Source: Rhodococcus yunnanensis NBRC 103083 (GTDB lineage Bacteria; Actinomycetota; Actinomycetes; Mycobacteriales; Mycobacteriaceae). Taken from it: DNA of 64,000 nucleotides. The notes beneath the pieces are model-generated. The model had not been told where the DNA came from. It searched no databases and was given only the letters and a program-made list of their open reading frames with translations. Numbering within the stretch: position 1 is the first letter of the stretch; every line of letters starts with the position of its first letter. Position numbers and translations under genes: made by a program. Positions 1 to 9,043 of this stretch are shown piece after piece. The stretch covers positions 806,001-870,000 of the forward strand of contig NZ_BCXH01000001.1 in NCBI RefSeq assembly GCF_001895005.1. Direction: 5' to 3'.

Positions 1-390
1 CTTGTACAGCCGGCCGTCGGGCGACCTGGTTCCCTCCGGATAGATCGCCCAGATCCCGTTGTCGTCGAGGATGCCTCGCGCCGCGATCAACGCGGGTTCG
101 CCTGCGCCGGAACCGGATCGGTCGACAGGAACCTGCCCGGCGCTGGTGTAGAACCAGCGTATGAATCTACCCTTGATCCCCCCGCCAGTGAAGTACTCGC
201 TTTTCGCGACGAACCTTATTCTCCGTCGCACCACCAAGACCAAGAAGAACGAATCCACCACGGTCAGATGATTTCCCGCGAGAATGACAGGCCCGCTCCG
301 CGGCAGATGATGGGCACCTTCGATACGAGGCCGTCCCAGCAGTCGTAGAATCGGGCCGATCAGCACGTACTTGAAGATCCAGTACCACAT
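1..390 (-). CDS. 1-acyl-sn-glycerol-3-phosphate acyltransferase (PlsC family), 3' end cut by window edge
   Basis: Membrane-associated lysophospholipid acyltransferase that would transfer an acyl chain onto lysophosphatidate in phospholipid synthesis. 130 residues are visible from an ATG at 390. Seen: the HX4D catalytic motif at residues 41-46 (NHLTVVD context) and the acceptor-binding PEGTRS motif at residues 118-123; the N-terminus (WYWIFKYVL) is hydrophobic. A purine-rich stretch (GAGGGGA) lies about 13 bases before the ATG. It is divergent from a TetR gene and shares a 60-bp intergenic region with two palindromes, so it is probably that regulator's target. The family usually has 220-260 residues, so the C-terminal half lies left of the window. 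Family assignment is secure; exact substrate is not. Confidence 0.9.
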   Translation of the reverse strand, partial: MWYWIFKYVLIGPILRLLGRPRIEGAHHLPRSGPVILAGNHLTVVDSFFLVLVVRRRIRFVAKSEYFTGGGIKGRFIRWFYTSAGQVPVDRSGSGAGEPALIAARGILDDNGIWAIYPEGTRSPDGRLYK

Positions 391-413
391 GACGCGAACC
401 GTCCCCTCAGGTC

Positions 414-449
414 GTAGACAGTGTCTACCCAATAGTAGACACTGTCTAC
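414..449. promoter_or_regulatory. Paired palindromic operator between plsC-like gene and TetR gene
   Basis: Two 15-bp palindromes, GTAGACAGTGTCTAC (414-428) and GTAGACACTGTCTAC (435-449). Each has 7-bp arms around one central base, and each is the exact reverse complement of the other. Their centres (421 and 442) are 21 bp apart, two helical turns, and the second ends one base before the TetR ATG. This is the expected geometry for two TetR dimers on one DNA face controlling both divergent genes. Binding is inferred. Confidence 0.75.
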
Positions 450-450
450 C

Positions 451-1044
451 ATGACGGTGCAACCCTCGCCCGCGACGCGACTGCTCGACGCTGCGGAGAA
501 CCTGCTCGAATCGGAGGGCCTGTCGGCCGTCACCGTACGATCGGTGGCGCGAGCAGCCGGAATGTCCCACGGCGCGCCGCGTCGATACTTCCCCACCCTG
601 CTCGGCATTCATGCCGCAGTGGCACGGCGCGGGCTGGAGGACCTGAGGACTCGGATCGAACGGGCGGTGGGCAGCGCGTCGCAGCCGAGGGCGCGCCTAC
701 GAGCCGCCGCAGTCGAGTACGTCCGATTCGCCGCCGAACGCCAACACATGTTCGCGTTGATATTTCGACACGACATCCTCGCCGACTCGGGGGCGCAACT
801 GCGTGGAACGTCGCTCCCGCTGTTCGGATTCGTCACCGCGCTCGTGGAACCGGTGGCCGGCGAGGACGTTCATGTCCGAGCGGTGCAACTGTGGACTGCT
901 GTGCACGGAATCGCTGCACTGAACTCGACTGCGGCACTCGGCGTGGTGACCGACGTCGACGCGGCGCAGCTCGTCGACGCCGCCATCGCATCGATCGTCG
1001 GGACCGATCAGCCCACGATGGACTTCACCGACGCCGGAAGCTGA
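451..1044 (+). CDS. TetR/AcrR family transcriptional regulator
   Basis: 197-residue one-component repressor. The N-terminal helix-turn-helix spans about residues 25-48 (SVARAAGMSHGAPRRYF), preceded by the usual first helix (LLDAAENLLESEG). The C-terminal ligand domain contains a TetR_C-type helix around residues 95-180. The ATG at 451 directly abuts the second operator palindrome, leaving no room for a ribosome-binding site, so the mRNA is probably leaderless or nearly so. It likely represses itself and the divergent acyltransferase; the ligand is unknown but a lipid or acyl-CoA would fit. Its 3' end overlaps the convergent M16 peptidase gene by 37 bp. Confidence 0.88.
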   Translation: MTVQPSPATRLLDAAENLLESEGLSAVTVRSVARAAGMSHGAPRRYFPTLLGIHAAVARRGLEDLRTRIERAVGSASQPRARLRAAAVEYVRFAAERQHMFALIFRHDILADSGAQLRGTSLPLFGFVTALVEPVAGEDVHVRAVQLWTAVHGIAALNSTAALGVVTDVDAAQLVDAAIASIVGTDQPTMDFTDAGS

Positions 1045-2435
1045 CGAACGCTCTTGTACGGCCCGACCACAGCGGCACCGAAGGGCCTGGTCAACAGCAC
1101 CCTGGCCACCTCGCGCACCTCGTCGACGGTGACGCGGTCGATCCGAGCGAGCGTGTCCGAGATATCGCGATGGTTGCCGTAGTTGAGTTCGCTACGTCCG
1201 ATGCGGTTCATCCTCGATCCCGAATCCTCCAGTCCGAGAACGAGACCGCCGCGCAACGAGCCTTTCGCACGGGCGCACTCCTCCTCGGTGATCCCCTCGG
1301 CGGCGACTTTGGCCAGGACTTCGCGTACGACGGTGGTCACCTCGGCGAGGTTCTCGGGCTGACAGCCTGCATACACCGAGAACGCTCCGGTGTCGGCAAA
1401 GGTGTCGACCGAGGAATACACCGAGTACGCCAAACCCCGTTCTTCTCTGATCTCCTGGAACAGTCGCGAGGACAATCCTCCGCCGACCGCAGCGTTCAGG
1501 ATCGACAGCGCCCAGCGATGCCCCTCGTGCCGACCGAATGCTCGCACTCCCAGGGACAGGTGGGCTTGCTCGCTGTCACGGCGGACGAACTCGAGACCGG
1601 GGGCACTGCGTAGCCGCACCGCACCCTCGCGTCGTGGGACCGGCTTGACACCCTTGGTGAGGTGTCCCGCGAACGCCCGTTTGACGAGCGCGACGGTCTG
1701 GCGGTGATCGACGTTGCCCGCCACGGCCACGACCATGCGGTCCGGGGTGTAGCGCCTGGAATGGAACGATCGCAGCTGCGCGCGCGTCATCTCCTCGATC
1801 GACTCCACCGTGCCGATGATCGGTCTGCCCACAGGGTGGTCACCGAACATCGCCTCGATGAACAGATCACCCAGTAGATCCTCCGGATCGTCGTCGCGCA
1901 TGGAGATCTCTTCGAGTACCACCTGACGCTCGACATCGACATCGGCTGTGCGGCAACGCCCTCGAAGGACGACGTCGCTGACGAGATCGATCGCCAATCC
2001 CAGATCGTCGTCCAGAACGTGCGCGTAGAAGCAGGTGCTCTCCTTCGAGGTGAACGCATTGAGCTCACCGCCGACGCCGTCCATGACCTGTGCGATCTCG
2101 AGAGCACTCCGCGTCGGAGTCGATTTGAACAGAAGATGTTCGAGAAAGTGAGCAGCACCGGCAACGCTCGGCTGTTCGTCACGAGAACCGACGCCGACCC
2201 AGACGCCGACGGAAGCCGAGCGCACTCCCGGCACGAACTCGGTGACGACGCGAAGACCACCGGGCAGAGTCGTCCGCTGGACGCCCTGCTCGGTGGGATC
2301 CGAAACGGCAGAACGGTACGTCCGAAAGGAACGTACCGTTCTGGCCTGTTGGTTCTTACTCAGCGGTTGCCTCGGCAGGTGCGTCGGCTGGAGCGTCAGC
2401 AGCAGGCGCTGCGCTCTCGTCCTCGACCGGGACAA
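1008..2435 (-). CDS. pepR: M16 family zinc metallopeptidase (PepR-like)
   Basis: Insulinase/processing-peptidase family zinc protease, probably cytoplasmic. Seen: the inverted zinc motif HFLEH (residues 96-100 from the start used here) and the distal Glu about 76 residues later (VVLEEI, near 176), followed by the second M16 domain with the conserved R/Y region (GLAYSVYSS). It lies directly downstream of pnp, as Rv2782c does after gpsI. The start is unresolved: the only conventional start codon in frame before the domain is TTG at 2435, which lies 80 bp inside pnp. A CTG at the pnp stop or a missed start is possible. Conserved sequence begins near [12 protein letters not shown] (residue 55). 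The family is certain; the N-terminus is not. Confidence 0.85.
   Translation of the reverse strand: MSRSRTRAQRLLLTLQPTHLPRQPLSKNQQARTVRSFRTYRSAVSDPTEQGVQRTTLPGGLRVVTEFVPGVRSASVGVWVGVGSRDEQPSVAGAAHFLEHLLFKSTPTRSALEIAQVMDGVGGELNAFTSKESTCFYAHVLDDDLGLAIDLVSDVVLRGRCRTADVDVERQVVLEEISMRDDDPEDLLGDLFIEAMFGDHPVGRPIIGTVESIEEMTRAQLRSFHSRRYTPDRMVVAVAGNVDHRQTVALVKRAFAGHLTKGVKPVPRREGAVRLRSAPGLEFVRRDSEQAHLSLGVRAFGRHEGHRWALSILNAAVGGGLSSRLFQEIREERGLAYSVYSSVDTFADTGAFSVYAGCQPENLAEVTTVVREVLAKVAAEGITEEECARAKGSLRGGLVLGLEDSGSRMNRIGRSELNYGNHRDISDTLARIDRVTVDEVREVARVLLTRPFGAAVVGPYKSVRQLPASVKSIVG
2311..2341 (-). terminator. 11-bp stem-loop just downstream of pnp
   Basis: Perfect inverted repeat: arms 2311-2321 and 2331-2341 (GAACGGTACGT and its complement) around a 9-nt loop, 14 bases after the pnp stop at 2356. 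No clear U-tract follows. It could terminate or stabilise the pnp message, or control entry into the M16 gene, whose reading frame runs through it. Confidence 0.5.
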
Positions 2436-4620
2436 GGCTGATCTTGCCGCGGTTGTCGATATCGGCGATCTCGACGCGCAACTTGGATCCGACGCTCACG
2501 ACGTCCTCGACCTTGTTGATGCGCTTGCCGTTACCGAGCTTGGAGATGTGCACCAGTCCGTCACGACCGGGGAGAAGCGAGACGAATGCACCGAAAGCCG
2601 TTGTCTTGACAACAGTTCCGAGGAATCGCTCGCCGACCTTCGGCAGCTGCGGGTTGGCGATGGCGTTGATCAGATCGATCGCGGCCTGTGCGGACGGGCC
2701 GTCCGCTGCACCGACGTAGACAGTGCCGTCATCTTCGATCGAGATGTTGGCACCGGTCTGCTCGGTGATGGAGTTGATCATCTTGCCCTTGGGTCCGATG
2801 ACCTCGCCGATCTTGTCGACCGGAACCTTGATCGCGGTGACGCGAGGAGCGTAGGGGCTCATCTCGTCCGGAGTGTCGATGGCCTCGGCCATGACCTCGA
2901 GGATCGTGGTCCGAGCGTCCTTGGCCTGAGCCAATGCTCCAGCGAGCACCTTGGAGGGAATACCGTCGAGCTTCGTGTCGAGCTGGAGAGCGGTGACGAA
3001 GTCCTTGGTTCCCGCAACCTTGAAGTCCATGTCGCCGAACGCATCCTCGGCACCGAGGATGTCGGTCAGTGCAACGTAACGGGTTTCACCGTCGACCTCG
3101 TCGGAGACGAGTCCCATCGCGATACCGGCAACCGGAGCACGCAGCGGCACACCGGCATTGAGCAGCGACAGCGTCGAAGCGCAGACCGAGCCCATCGACG
3201 TCGAACCGTTGGAGCTCAGAGCTTCCGAGACCTGGCGGATGGCGTACGGGAACTCTGCCTGGCTCGGAAGCACCGGCAGGAGTGCGCGCTCGGCCAGTGC
3301 GCCGTGCCCGATCTCGCGACGCTTCGGCGAACCGACGCGGCCGGTCTCACCGGTGGAGTACGGCGGGAAGTTGTAATGGTGCATGTAACGCTTCGACGTC
3401 TCGGGTCCGAGCGAGTCGACCTGCTGCGCCATCTTCACCATGTCGAGGGTGGTGACGCCGAGGATCTGCGTCTCGCCGCGCTCGAACAGTGCGCTTCCGT
3501 GGGTACGCGGGATGATCGCGACCTCGGCCGACAGCGAACGGATGTCGGTGACTCCGCGGCCGTCGATACGGAAGTGATCGGTCAGGATGCGCTGGCGCAC
3601 CGACTTCTTGGTCAGTGCACGGAACGCCGCACCGATTTCCTTCTCACGACCGGCGAACTGGTCTGCGACCTGCTCGAGGACCTGAGCCTTGACCTCGTCG
3701 AGCTTGGTCTCGCGCTCGGCCTTGCCCGCGATGGTCAGAGCCTCGTTCAGCGGGATCTTCGCGGCGTTCTCGACGGCTTCGAAGACGTCGGTCTGGTACG
3801 CCGGGAAGACCGGGTAGTCACCGGTGGGCTTGGCGGCCTTGGCCGCAAGCTCCTGCTGTGCGGTACACAGAGCTGCGATGAACGGCTTCGATGCCTCGAT
3901 GCCTTCGGCGACGACGGTTTCGCTGGGGGCGGTGGCGCCACCTTCGATGAGCTCGATGACGTTCTCGGTCGCTTCGGCTTCGACCATCATGATCGCGACG
4001 TCGGCATCTGCACCGGTGCCCGAGACGATGCGGCCGGCGACGACCATGTTGAACACGGCCTTGCCGAGCTGCTCGTTGGTCGGGAACGCGACCCACTGCT
4101 TGTCGATCAGAGCGACGCGAACGCCACCGATCGGTCCGGCGAAGGGCAGGCCTGCGATCTGCGTGGACGCCGAGGCAGCATTGATGGCGACGACGTCGTA
4201 GAGGTCTGCCGGGTTGAGGCTCAGAACCGTGATGACGACCTGGATCTCGTTGCGCAGTCCGTCGACGAACGTCGGACGCAATGGCCGGTCGATCAGACGG
4301 CAGGTGAGGATCGCGTCGGTGGACGGGCGTCCCTCACGGCGAAAGAACGATCCGGGGATGCGGCCCGCGGCGTACATACGCTCTTCGACGTCGACCGTCA
4401 GTGGGAAGAAGTCGAAACCTTCGCGAGGGTGTTTGCCTGCGGTGGTTGCCGACAGGAGCATGGTGTCTTCGTCGAGGTACGCGGCGACTGCGCCTGCGGC
4501 CTGCTGTGCGAGGCGTCCGGTCTCGAAGCGAATGCTTCGCTTGCCGAACGTGCCGTTGTCGATGACGGCGGTTGCTTCGTAGATGCCTTCTTCGGCGTCC
4601 ACTGTGGTGGTTTCTGTCAT
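2356..4620 (-). CDS. pnp: Polyribonucleotide nucleotidyltransferase (PNPase)
   Basis: 3'-5' phosphorolytic exoribonuclease, also called guanosine pentaphosphate synthetase GpsI in actinomycetes; a cytosolic trimer in mRNA turnover. 754 residues. In order: first RNase PH domain (with FFRREGRPS), central helical domain, second RNase PH domain, KH domain ([13 protein letters not shown]) and S1 domain ([18 protein letters not shown]). The acidic Ala-rich tail is typical of actinobacteria. Start ATG at 4620 is preceded by a purine-rich AGAGGACGAGAAG stretch; the open frame continues upstream but is not conserved. It follows rpsO across a 376-bp gap with two hairpins, a layout resembling the rpsO-pnp processing region of other bacteria. 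Confidence 0.97.
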   Translation of the reverse strand: MTETTTVDAEEGIYEATAVIDNGTFGKRSIRFETGRLAQQAAGAVAAYLDEDTMLLSATTAGKHPREGFDFFPLTVDVEERMYAAGRIPGSFFRREGRPSTDAILTCRLIDRPLRPTFVDGLRNEIQVVITVLSLNPADLYDVVAINAASASTQIAGLPFAGPIGGVRVALIDKQWVAFPTNEQLGKAVFNMVVAGRIVSGTGADADVAIMMVEAEATENVIELIEGGATAPSETVVAEGIEASKPFIAALCTAQQELAAKAAKPTGDYPVFPAYQTDVFEAVENAAKIPLNEALTIAGKAERETKLDEVKAQVLEQVADQFAGREKEIGAAFRALTKKSVRQRILTDHFRIDGRGVTDIRSLSAEVAIIPRTHGSALFERGETQILGVTTLDMVKMAQQVDSLGPETSKRYMHHYNFPPYSTGETGRVGSPKRREIGHGALAERALLPVLPSQAEFPYAIRQVSEALSSNGSTSMGSVCASTLSLLNAGVPLRAPVAGIAMGLVSDEVDGETRYVALTDILGAEDAFGDMDFKVAGTKDFVTALQLDTKLDGIPSKVLAGALAQAKDARTTILEVMAEAIDTPDEMSPYAPRVTAIKVPVDKIGEVIGPKGKMINSITEQTGANISIEDDGTVYVGAADGPSAQAAIDLINAIANPQLPKVGERFLGTVVKTTAFGAFVSLLPGRDGLVHISKLGNGKRINKVEDVVSVGSKLRVEIADIDNRGKISLVPVEDESAAPAADAPADAPAEATAE

Positions 4621-4996
4621 GTTTTTTCTTCTCGTCCTCTCGTCTTTGCCGTGCCCGCATGGACGCGCCGCACACCATCGTGGCTGCGGCGGCATACCTT
4701 GCCTTCGTTCGACTCGGGCGGAACCTCGTGTTCCGCACCGGTGTGCGAACGCGGCGCGAGCGGAGGCGGCCATCGATCGAAGCCCGCCGGACTGTTGTGC
4801 TCGTCCGAGAGGCCACTACCGAAGACCGACACCAATTCGTCTCAGGCATACACGGCTGTGTGCGAACACCCATGTGTTCGCGGTTCTTGCTGGCTTGCCA
4901 ACACAGATAGCCAACGAGGAACAGTCTAAGCACTGCCTCGTTGGCTACTGCATTATTTCGAAGACCGCCCGCCGTGCGGGCGCGTCGGTGCCGGAA
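4621..4996 (-). promoter_or_regulatory. rpsO-pnp intergenic region with two hairpins
   Basis: Gene-free stretch. Hairpin A is 4908-4919 paired with 4936-4947 (TAGCCAACGAGG, 12 bp, 16-nt loop), about 50 bases after the rpsO stop. Hairpin B is GCGAACAC 4862-4869 paired with 4874-4881 (8 bp, 4-nt loop). Together they may end the rpsO message or act as an RNase processing site ahead of pnp; no poly-U run marks a simple intrinsic terminator. I see no convincing coding frame here on either strand. Confidence 0.5.
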
Positions 4997-5266
4997 CTAG
5001 CGACGCAGACCCAAACGCTCGATCAGCGAACGGTAGCGGGTGACGTCGACCTTGGCGATGTACTTCAGAAGGCGGCGACGACGACCGACCAGCAGCAGCA
5101 GGCCGCGGCGGGAGTGGTGGTCGTGCTTGTGCTTCTTCAGGTGCTCGGTGAGATCGACGATGCGCTTGGTGAGCATCGCGACCTGCGCCTCGGGCGAACC
5201 GGTGTCGGTCGGGTGCAAGCCGTACTCGCCGAGTACGGCCTTCTTCTCTTCTGTGGTCAATGCCAC
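4997..5266 (-). CDS. rpsO: 30S ribosomal protein S15
   Basis: 89-residue primary 16S rRNA-binding protein of the small subunit. Full family length, with the conserved segments [24 protein letters not shown] and [13 protein letters not shown] start at 5266, with a GGAG Shine-Dalgarno 8 bases upstream. Lies between ribF and pnp, the normal actinobacterial order. Confidence 0.98.
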   Translation of the reverse strand: MALTTEEKKAVLGEYGLHPTDTGSPEAQVAMLTKRIVDLTEHLKKHKHDHHSRRGLLLLVGRRRRLLKYIAKVDVTRYRSLIERLGLRR

Positions 5267-5353
5267 TGGTACTACTCCATATCACTGACGTCCGCGGGAA
5301 AGGAAAACGGCGCAGCCACCACGGACCGCAGCATGCACCGAGGGACGATCCTA

Positions 5354-6322
5354 TCAGGACGGTTGTTCGGAGAGCACCGTGCGTGCTCGCTGCGAGTCGC
5401 GGCCCATCTCTTCGATGAGATCGTCAATGGAATCGAACTTCTCCATACCTCGCAGACGTTCGACGAAGTCGACGGCCACATGCTGGCCGTACAGATCGCC
5501 GTCACTGTCCAACACGAATGCCTCCACGGTGCGAGTTCGCCCGGAGAACGTGGGATTGGTGCCCACCGACACCGCGGCTCGATGTCGCTCTCCTGGAGTG
5601 ACCGTGCCCATGATCGGTCCGGGGCCGAGAACGGTGAACCATGCCGCGTAGACACCGTCGGCGGGAATGGCCGAGTACATCGGCGGCGCGACGTTCGCCG
5701 TGGGATATCCGAGCTGACGGCCGCGACCGTCGCCGTGCACCACGACTCCCTCGACGCGGTGCGGTCGTCCGAGGGCGGCAGCCGCCGCTGCGACGTCGCC
5801 TGCGTCGACGCATGAGCGAATGTAGGTGGACGAAAACGTCACCGCATGCTCGGCGAGCAGGTTCACGCCATCCACCGCGAACCCGAAGCGGTCGCCGACT
5901 TTTCTCAACAGGTCGACGGTGCCGAGCGCCTTCTTGCCGAACGTGAAATTCTCGCCCACGACCACTTCGGCGACATGGAGTCGCTCGACCAGAATTTCGT
6001 GGACGTACCGCTCCGGGGTCAGCTTCATGAGCTCGGGCGTGAACGGCATCACGCAGAACACGTCGATGCCGAGCTCCTCGGCGAGTTCGGCTCTTCGGGT
6101 CAACGTGGTCAGTTGCGCCGGATGGGTTCCGGCACGGATCACTTCCATGGGATGCGGATCGAAAGTCATGAGAACACTGGGCATTCCACGTTCCCTGGCC
6201 GACCTCACCGCCCGGGTGATCAGTTGGGCGTGACCGCGGTGCACGCCATCGAATACGCCGATCGTGAGAACACAACGACCCCAGTCGGCAGGCACATCGT
6301 CGAGACCTCGCCATCTCTGCAC
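5354..6322 (-). CDS. ribF: Bifunctional riboflavin kinase / FAD synthetase
   Basis: Makes FMN from riboflavin, then FAD, in the cytosol. 322 residues, full length. The N-terminal nucleotidyltransferase domain shows TIGVFDGVHRGH (the HxGH-type site) and FDPHP; the C-terminal riboflavin kinase domain shows GYPTANV and the conserved TNPTFSG segment. Start GTG at 6322 gives VQRWRGLDDVP, matching mycobacterial RibF N-termini; the frame extends further upstream but is not conserved. In M. tuberculosis, sirR also lies between truB and ribF, as the transporter and regulator genes do here. Confidence 0.96.
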   Translation of the reverse strand: MQRWRGLDDVPADWGRCVLTIGVFDGVHRGHAQLITRAVRSARERGMPSVLMTFDPHPMEVIRAGTHPAQLTTLTRRAELAEELGIDVFCVMPFTPELMKLTPERYVHEILVERLHVAEVVVGENFTFGKKALGTVDLLRKVGDRFGFAVDGVNLLAEHAVTFSSTYIRSCVDAGDVAAAAAALGRPHRVEGVVVHGDGRGRQLGYPTANVAPPMYSAIPADGVYAAWFTVLGPGPIMGTVTPGERHRAAVSVGTNPTFSGRTRTVEAFVLDSDGDLYGQHVAVDFVERLRGMEKFDSIDDLIEEMGRDSQRARTVLSEQPS

Positions 6323-6389
6323 GAGTGGAAGCCTACGGCCCGTGTCGCGAGAGGTCACTTCCGGACCGGTGTGTCGTGCCGAACACGTC

Positions 6390-6419
6390 TGGACAAACCT
6401 CGATGCGCTCTGCCAAGAT
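6390..6419 (+). promoter_or_regulatory. Candidate promoter of mntABC-like operon
   Basis: TGGACA (6390-6395), an 18-bp spacer and CAAGAT (6414-6419). Transcription starting 7 bases after the -10 box would begin exactly at the GTG start 6426, so the message would be leaderless. No metal-regulator box is clear around it. Confidence 0.35.
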
Positions 6420-6425
6420 TTCGGT

Positions 6426-7358
6426 GTGCCGAACTTATTTCTTCGCATTCTCGTAGCCGCGGCGGTCTGTGTGGGCCTGCTCGGTGGCTGCGCGAGGTCG
6501 GTCGGCCAGAACGAGTCCGGTCTCGTGGACGACTCTCGTCCGCTCGTGCTCACCACATTCACGGTCCTCGCAGACATGGCACGCAACGTCGCGGGTGACC
6601 ACCTGTCGGTGGAATCGATCACCAAAGCAGGCGCGGAGATACACGGGTACGAGCCCACCCCGGGCGACCTGCGCAACGCCGAGAAGGCCGAGCTGATTCT
6701 CGACAACGGACTTGGCCTCGAATCCTGGTTCGAGAAGTTCGTCGAACGAGTTCCGGCACCCCATGCCGTGGTCAGCGAGGGTGTGGATCCCGTCTTCATT
6801 CGCGCCGACGCCTATGCCGGTAAGGCGAACCCACACGCCTGGATGTCGCCGGTGGTGGCCGAAACGTACGTCGACAACATCGCCGCCGCCTTCGTCGATC
6901 TCGATCCGGCGCACGCCGACGACTACCGCGACAACGCCGAGAGTTACAAGGTGCAGCTCCGGGCGGTCGGTGCGGAACTACGGGCGAATCTGAACAGGCT
7001 GCCTGCCAATCAGCGAGCGCTGGTGTCGTGCGAAGGCGCGTTCAGCTACCTCGCCCGGGACTTCGACCTGCAGGAGGCGTACCTGTGGCCGGTCAATGCC
7101 GAACAGGAGGGCACGCCGAAACAGGTGGTCGCTGCCATCGATTTCGTGAAGGAGAACGACGTGCCCGCGGTCTTCTGCGAATCCACCGTCTCGGACAAAG
7201 CGCAACTTCAGGTCGCCGAGGACACGGGGGCGCGATTCGGCGGAAAGCTCTTCGTGGACTCGCTGAGCGAGGAAGGCGGCCCTGTCCCCACCTATCTCGA
7301 CCTGCTGACCTACGACGCCCGAACCATCACCGACGCACTAGTGGGGAACCGATCATGA
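6426..7358 (+). CDS. mntA: Metal ABC transporter substrate-binding lipoprotein, manganese type
   Basis: Cluster A-I solute-binding protein that captures a divalent metal outside the membrane. 310 residues. Lipoprotein signal with lipobox LGGC (Cys22). The four predicted ligands are visible: His73 (IHGYEP), His137 (NPHAWMSP), Glu203 (CEGAFSY) and Asp278 (VDSLSEE). A 2His-Glu-Asp site, with no His-rich loop, points to Mn(II) (PsaA/MntC type) rather than Zn. GTG start, probably leaderless. Its TGA overlaps the ATG of the ATPase gene. The downstream DtxR-family regulator supports manganese as the substrate. Confidence 0.9.
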   Translation: MPNLFLRILVAAAVCVGLLGGCARSVGQNESGLVDDSRPLVLTTFTVLADMARNVAGDHLSVESITKAGAEIHGYEPTPGDLRNAEKAELILDNGLGLESWFEKFVERVPAPHAVVSEGVDPVFIRADAYAGKANPHAWMSPVVAETYVDNIAAAFVDLDPAHADDYRDNAESYKVQLRAVGAELRANLNRLPANQRALVSCEGAFSYLARDFDLQEAYLWPVNAEQEGTPKQVVAAIDFVKENDVPAVFCESTVSDKAQLQVAEDTGARFGGKLFVDSLSEEGGPVPTYLDLLTYDARTITDALVGNRS

Positions 7359-8125
7359 AACATCCGTATCCAGCCTTGGAGATTGCAGGCGTCGGTGTTC
7401 GATACCGAGATGTCACCGCGTTGATCGATGCATCTCTGACGCTCCAGCCCGGCCGGGTCTGCGGCCTCGTCGGCATGAACGGTTCCGGCAAATCCACCCT
7501 GTTCAAGGCTGTGATGGGTGTCGTGCGGCCGGATTCGGGATCGATCAGAATTTTCGGCGGCGCACCTGTGGACGCCCGCAAGTCCGGGACCGTCAGTTAT
7601 GTACCGCAGAGCGAATCGGTCGATTGGTCGTTCCCGATCAGCGTCCGCGACGTCGTCATGATGGGCCGATACGGCAAACAGAACTGGATGCGGACCCCTC
7701 GGGCTCGCGACCGGGCAGCGGTCACCGAAGCCCTGTCTCGGGTCGAACTGACCGAATTGGCGGATCGCCAGATCGGCCAACTGTCGGGCGGGCAGCGCAA
7801 GCGTGCGTTCGTCGCCCGGGCGATCGCGCAGGAGGCGTCCCTCCTGCTGCTCGACGAGCCGTTCGCGGGCGTCGACAAGCGAACCGAAGCGACCATCACA
7901 CGGCTGCTCCGCGAACTCACCTCGGCGGGGGCGTCGGTTCTGGTGTCCACGCACGATCTCCATGCACTGCCCGAGCTGTGCGACGAGGCCGTGCTCCTGC
8001 AACAGCGCGTCCTGATGCACGGAACACCCGGTGAGGTCCTGCGCCCCGAGAATCTCGCCCTCGCCTTCGGCATGGACCCTCTCACCTCCCGAACTGCGGG
8101 ATCCCCCGTCACCGAATCGAGCTGA
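7355..8125 (+). CDS. mntB: Metal ABC transporter ATP-binding protein
   Basis: 256-residue ATPase of the manganese-type importer. Walker A GMNGSGKST (residues 40-48), Q-loop region YVPQSE, ABC signature LSGGQRKR, Walker B LLLLDEP and switch His in STHDLH are all present. ATGA overlap with the binding-protein gene implies translational coupling; the permease follows 3 bases later. Naming of mntB and mntC varies between species. Confidence 0.92.
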   Translation: MKHPYPALEIAGVGVRYRDVTALIDASLTLQPGRVCGLVGMNGSGKSTLFKAVMGVVRPDSGSIRIFGGAPVDARKSGTVSYVPQSESVDWSFPISVRDVVMMGRYGKQNWMRTPRARDRAAVTEALSRVELTELADRQIGQLSGGQRKRAFVARAIAQEASLLLLDEPFAGVDKRTEATITRLLRELTSAGASVLVSTHDLHALPELCDEAVLLQQRVLMHGTPGEVLRPENLALAFGMDPLTSRTAGSPVTESS

Positions 8126-8128
8126 CCC

Positions 8129-8992
8129 GTGTACCTCGTCGATTTCATCGTAGAACCGTTGCAGTACACGTTCATTCAACGTGCATTGCTGGTCACTGTC
8201 GTCGCGTCGATAGTGTGCGCCGTTCTCAGCTGCTGGCTCGTACTCATCGGATGGTCGCTCATGGGCGACGCGGTCTCCCACGCCGTCCTTCCCGGCGTCG
8301 CGCTGTCGTATCTCCTCGGTGCACCGTTCGCGATCGGAGCACTGCTGTTCGCCCTCGTCGCTGTCGGCGCGATCGGACTGGTCCGCAATACGACACTCGT
8401 GAAGGAAGACGCGGCGATCGGCGTGGTGTTCACCACATTGTTCGCGCTCGGCGTTGTCCTCATTTCCAAATTCCCCAGCCAGATCGACCTCAACCACATC
8501 TTGTTCGGCAACCTCCTCGGGGTGTCGCAAGGCGACATGTGGCAGGTGTTCGTCCTGGGCGGGCTGGCCTTCGTCGTCATGGTCGTCAAACGCCGAGATT
8601 TCACACTGTTCGCCTTCGACCGCACCCAAGCACGGGCCGTGGGCATTTCACCGACGGTCATCTCCGGTCTGATGCTGACGTTGCTCGCGTTGACCACCGT
8701 CGTCGCGTTGCAGGCCGTCGGCGTCATCCTCGTCGTGGCGATGCTCATCACTCCCGGTGCGACCGCATACCTGTTGACCCATCGCTTCGGGAGGATGCTG
8801 ATCCTGGCGCCCAGCATCGGAGTGGGATGTGCGGTGATCGGCATCTACGTCAGCTTCTACCTCGATGTGTCGTCCGGGGGAACCGTGGTTCTCGCCCAGG
8901 GAATCGTCTTCACGCTGGCGTATCTGTTCAGCCCCACTCAGGGAATCGTCACCCGCAGACTGCGGCGTCGCGAAGGCGCGGTCGCCGCATGA
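8129..8992 (+). CDS. mntC: Metal ABC transporter permease
   Basis: 287-residue integral membrane subunit of the ABC-3 family (ZnuB/MntB/SitC). About eight hydrophobic segments; contains the family's conserved SHAVLPG motif after the second segment and a VGVILVVAMLITPGA segment. GTG start 3 bases after the ATPase stop. Completes the importer. Confidence 0.92.
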   Translation: MYLVDFIVEPLQYTFIQRALLVTVVASIVCAVLSCWLVLIGWSLMGDAVSHAVLPGVALSYLLGAPFAIGALLFALVAVGAIGLVRNTTLVKEDAAIGVVFTTLFALGVVLISKFPSQIDLNHILFGNLLGVSQGDMWQVFVLGGLAFVVMVVKRRDFTLFAFDRTQARAVGISPTVISGLMLTLLALTTVVALQAVGVILVVAMLITPGATAYLLTHRFGRMLILAPSIGVGCAVIGIYVSFYLDVSSGGTVVLAQGIVFTLAYLFSPTQGIVTRRLRRREGAVAA

Positions 8993-9030
8993 GCGTCGTG
9001 AGGCAACGTGTCATTTTCGGTTGGATTGCC

Positions 9031-9036
9031 TAAGCT
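9031..9036 (+). promoter_or_regulatory. -10 box of DtxR-family regulator gene
   Basis: TAAGCT, ending 7 bases before the GTG at 9044, so the transcript is probably leaderless. Half-sites AGGCAA (9001-9006) and TTGCCT (9026-9031) form an inverted pair overlapping this box and could be a metal-regulator site; this is weak. Confidence 0.3.
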
Positions 9037-9043
9037 CGATTGC

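Noticed and set aside
2242-4929. 895-residue open frame on the plus strand opposite pnp
   Set aside because: Third-position shadow of the real pnp gene; no domain, Arg/Asp/Glu-rich composition and no plausible start signal.
9001-9031. Metal-regulator box at AGGCAA/TTGCCT
   Set aside because: Six-base half-sites with a long spacer; too weak to call an operator, only mentioned with the promoter.
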